The position numbers and the translations under genes were made by a program. From assembly GCA_964571695.1 (NCBI GenBank), contig CAZNDG010000032.1, positions 1-31,440 of the forward strand: 31,440 nucleotides of DNA, written 5' to 3'. The stretch comes from UBA8958 sp964571695 (lineage in GTDB: Bacteria > Desulfobacterota > Syntrophia > Syntrophales > UBA8958). The notes beneath the pieces are model-generated. The model saw nothing but the letters and a program-made list of their open reading frames with translations. It did not search any database and was not told the DNA's origin. Below are positions 30,286-31,440 of this stretch, piece by piece (position 1 is the stretch's first letter; every line of letters starts with the position of its first letter).

Positions 30286-31341
30286 ATGGCCAACAGGACA
30301 GGGGTGGTGATTGACGAGCGGTATCTGCGGCACGGGGAAGGGTATTATCATCCCGAGTCCCCCCGCCGTCTGGAGGCCCTGTATGCCATGCTTCAACAGA
30401 CTGATATGGCAGGGAAATATACCGTTATTGCCCCCCGGTATGCCACCCATGAAGAGATCGGTCTGGTCCACAGCCCTTCCTACATCGGCTTGGTGGCCAG
30501 TACGGCGGGGAAGAGTTATTATTCCCTCGATGCGGACACCCAAACCTCCCCCGAATCCTATGACACGGCCAAGCTTGCCGTCGGCGGGGTCCTGAACGCC
30601 ATCGAGGCGGTGATGACCGGGCAGGTGGACAACGCCTTCGCCTTCGTCCGCCCCCCGGGGCACCATGCGGGGAAGGAAAGGGGGGCGGGTTTCTGCCTCT
30701 TCAACAACGTGGCCGTGGGCGCCCGTTATGCCCTGGGGAAATACGGCCTGAAACGGATCCTCGTCGCCGACTGGGATCTCCATCACGGCGACGGCACCCA
30801 GGAGATCTTTTATCGCGACCAACGGGTCCTCTATTTTTCCACCCATCAGTATCCCGCCTATCCCGGTTCCGGGACTTTCACCGAAACCGGGCAGGGGCAA
30901 GGGGTGGGATATACAGTCAATGTCCCCCTGAAGGCCCGGACCGACGACGCCCTCCATGTGAAGTCCTTCCGGGGGATTCTCCAGCCCGTGGCCATGAAGT
31001 TCCAGCCGGAGCTGGTCCTCCTGTCGGCGGGATTCGACAGCTATTTCCAGGACCCCCTGGGAGATATGCGGGTCACCCCCAAAGGATACGTTTATATGAT
31101 GAGGATTATAATGGATATAGCGGAGGCCTGCTGCGGGGGACGCCTGGTGGCCGTATTGGAGGGAGGATATAATGTCGATGGTCTGACGGAATCCGTCAAG
31201 CTGGTCTTGAGGGAGATGCGGGGGGACACCCGGGCCTCGGAAGACGATCTCTACCGCATGGAATACGAGGCCGAGCAGGGCAAGGATCAAATTCTAAGGC
31301 GGGTGGCCGATCAGATCAACCCTGTATGGCAGGTATTTTAA
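30286..31341 (+). CDS. Histone deacetylase-like/acetoin utilization family amidohydrolase
   Basis: This 351-residue Zn-dependent deacetylase has the arginase/HDAC fold. Active-site motifs are R-P-P-G-H126-H127-A-G, G-F-C-L-F-N-N, the metal ligands D164-L-H166 (D-W-D-L-H-H-G-D-G-T), F-S-T-H-Q-Y-P-A-Y-P-G-S-G, and D251 in S-A-G-F-D-S-Y. The C-terminal L-E-G-G-Y-N supplies the Tyr/Gly loop. Bacterial members remove acetyl or acyl groups from polyamines or proteins, including acetyl-CoA synthetase (AcuC); the substrate is not determinable here. ATG 30286 has AGGAG at 8 bases. The frame is open upstream, but those bases form the structured leader. It stands alone, divergent from tat. Confidence 0.92.
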   Translation: MANRTGVVIDERYLRHGEGYYHPESPRRLEALYAMLQQTDMAGKYTVIAPRYATHEEIGLVHSPSYIGLVASTAGKSYYSLDADTQTSPESYDTAKLAVGGVLNAIEAVMTGQVDNAFAFVRPPGHHAGKERGAGFCLFNNVAVGARYALGKYGLKRILVADWDLHHGDGTQEIFYRDQRVLYFSTHQYPAYPGSGTFTETGQGQGVGYTVNVPLKARTDDALHVKSFRGILQPVAMKFQPELVLLSAGFDSYFQDPLGDMRVTPKGYVYMMRIIMDIAEACCGGRLVAVLEGGYNVDGLTESVKLVLREMRGDTRASEDDLYRMEYEAEQGKDQILRRVADQINPVWQVF

Positions 31342-31366
31342 GCGGATCTTTTTGCAAATCCGTCGC

Positions 31367-31434
31367 TTATGACAGCTTTATAGGCTAAATGCCTCGAGGT
31401 AAAGACGCGGAGGCATTGAAGTTATCGACAGCTT
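31367..31434. repeat. Hairpin flanked by short direct repeats after the deacetylase gene
   Basis: A perfect 8-base stem AATGCCTC/GAGGCATT (31388-31395, 31410-31417) with a 14-base loop lies between two related copies, TTATGACAGCTT (31367-31378) and TTATCGACAGCTT (31422-31434). No T-run follows. It may be the edge of a small repeat element that continues past the window. Confidence 0.35.
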
Positions 31435-31440
31435 GAGAGC

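Overview
The window looks like a high-GC chromosome segment of an anaerobic Gram-negative bacterium, most likely a member of the former Deltaproteobacteria (Desulfobacterota), perhaps a Syntrophus/Smithella relative. That placement is inferred from the gene mix, not from a marker gene. The mix includes an oxalate/formate-type MFS carrier, phenylacetate-CoA ligase with a tandem ACT protein, a DUF4398 lipoprotein, a MoxR/CoxE-type VWA pair, BamD, Tat components, PcnB and a YhaO/YhaN pair. Most genes have strong GGAGG-type ribosome sites and many are coupled by ATGA overlaps. No rRNA, tRNA, CRISPR array or insertion sequence was recognised.

Layout. 1-640: the 5' end of a K+-ATPase (kdp) operon on the minus strand (kdpA partial, kdpF and a 26-residue membrane peptide), preceded by two tandem KdpE-like boxes. 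690-3000: a lower-GC accessory patch with a higBA-type toxin-antitoxin pair whose toxin is split by an in-frame TGA, a 440-base gene-free stretch, and a TetR regulator coupled to an SRPBCC protein. 3198-6369 (minus): UbiA/MenA-like prenyltransferase, MoxR-like ATPase and a VWA protein. 6672-10705 (plus): cytochrome bd oxidase (cydAB) followed by a phosphotransferase/P-loop kinase fusion. 10548-11671 (minus): trxA-bamD, converging on and overlapping that kinase. 11952-13183 (plus): a nucleoside phosphorylase and a PduO-type cobalamin adenosyltransferase. 13180-15556 (minus): phenylacetate-CoA ligase, a structured intergenic repeat, a tandem ACT protein, and an unrecognised protein made of two 56-residue repeats. 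15816-19226 (plus): DUF4398 lipoprotein, mobA and an OFA-family MFS carrier ending in a strong terminator. 19262-20650 (minus): pcnB. 20902-25667 (plus): yhaO/yhaN-like nuclease-ATPase pair. 25997-26794 (minus): MenB/BadI-type crotonase. 27037-30133 (minus): tatB/A-tatC-PBP1A operon. 30286-31341 (plus): acetoin-utilization/HDAC-like deacetylase behind a compact, highly structured leader.

How the genes fit together. The bd oxidase would allow oxygen scavenging in an otherwise anaerobic cell. The UbiA-type enzyme, and possibly the MenB-like enzyme, could serve quinone synthesis. PaaK with its ACT partner, the crotonase and the OFA carrier point to aromatic or organic-acid metabolism. MobA and PduO supply cofactors (molybdopterin guanine dinucleotide, adenosylcobalamin). 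BamD, Tat and PBP1A are envelope biogenesis functions.

The most unusual items are the roughly 67-nt leader of the deacetylase gene, which folds on paper into a three-way junction that hides the ribosome site; the in-frame TGA in the toxin; the duplicated C-Q-x-G-x-F protein; an intergenic palindromic repeat with a second partial copy; and three promoters placed so close to start codons that they predict leaderless or nearly leaderless mRNAs.
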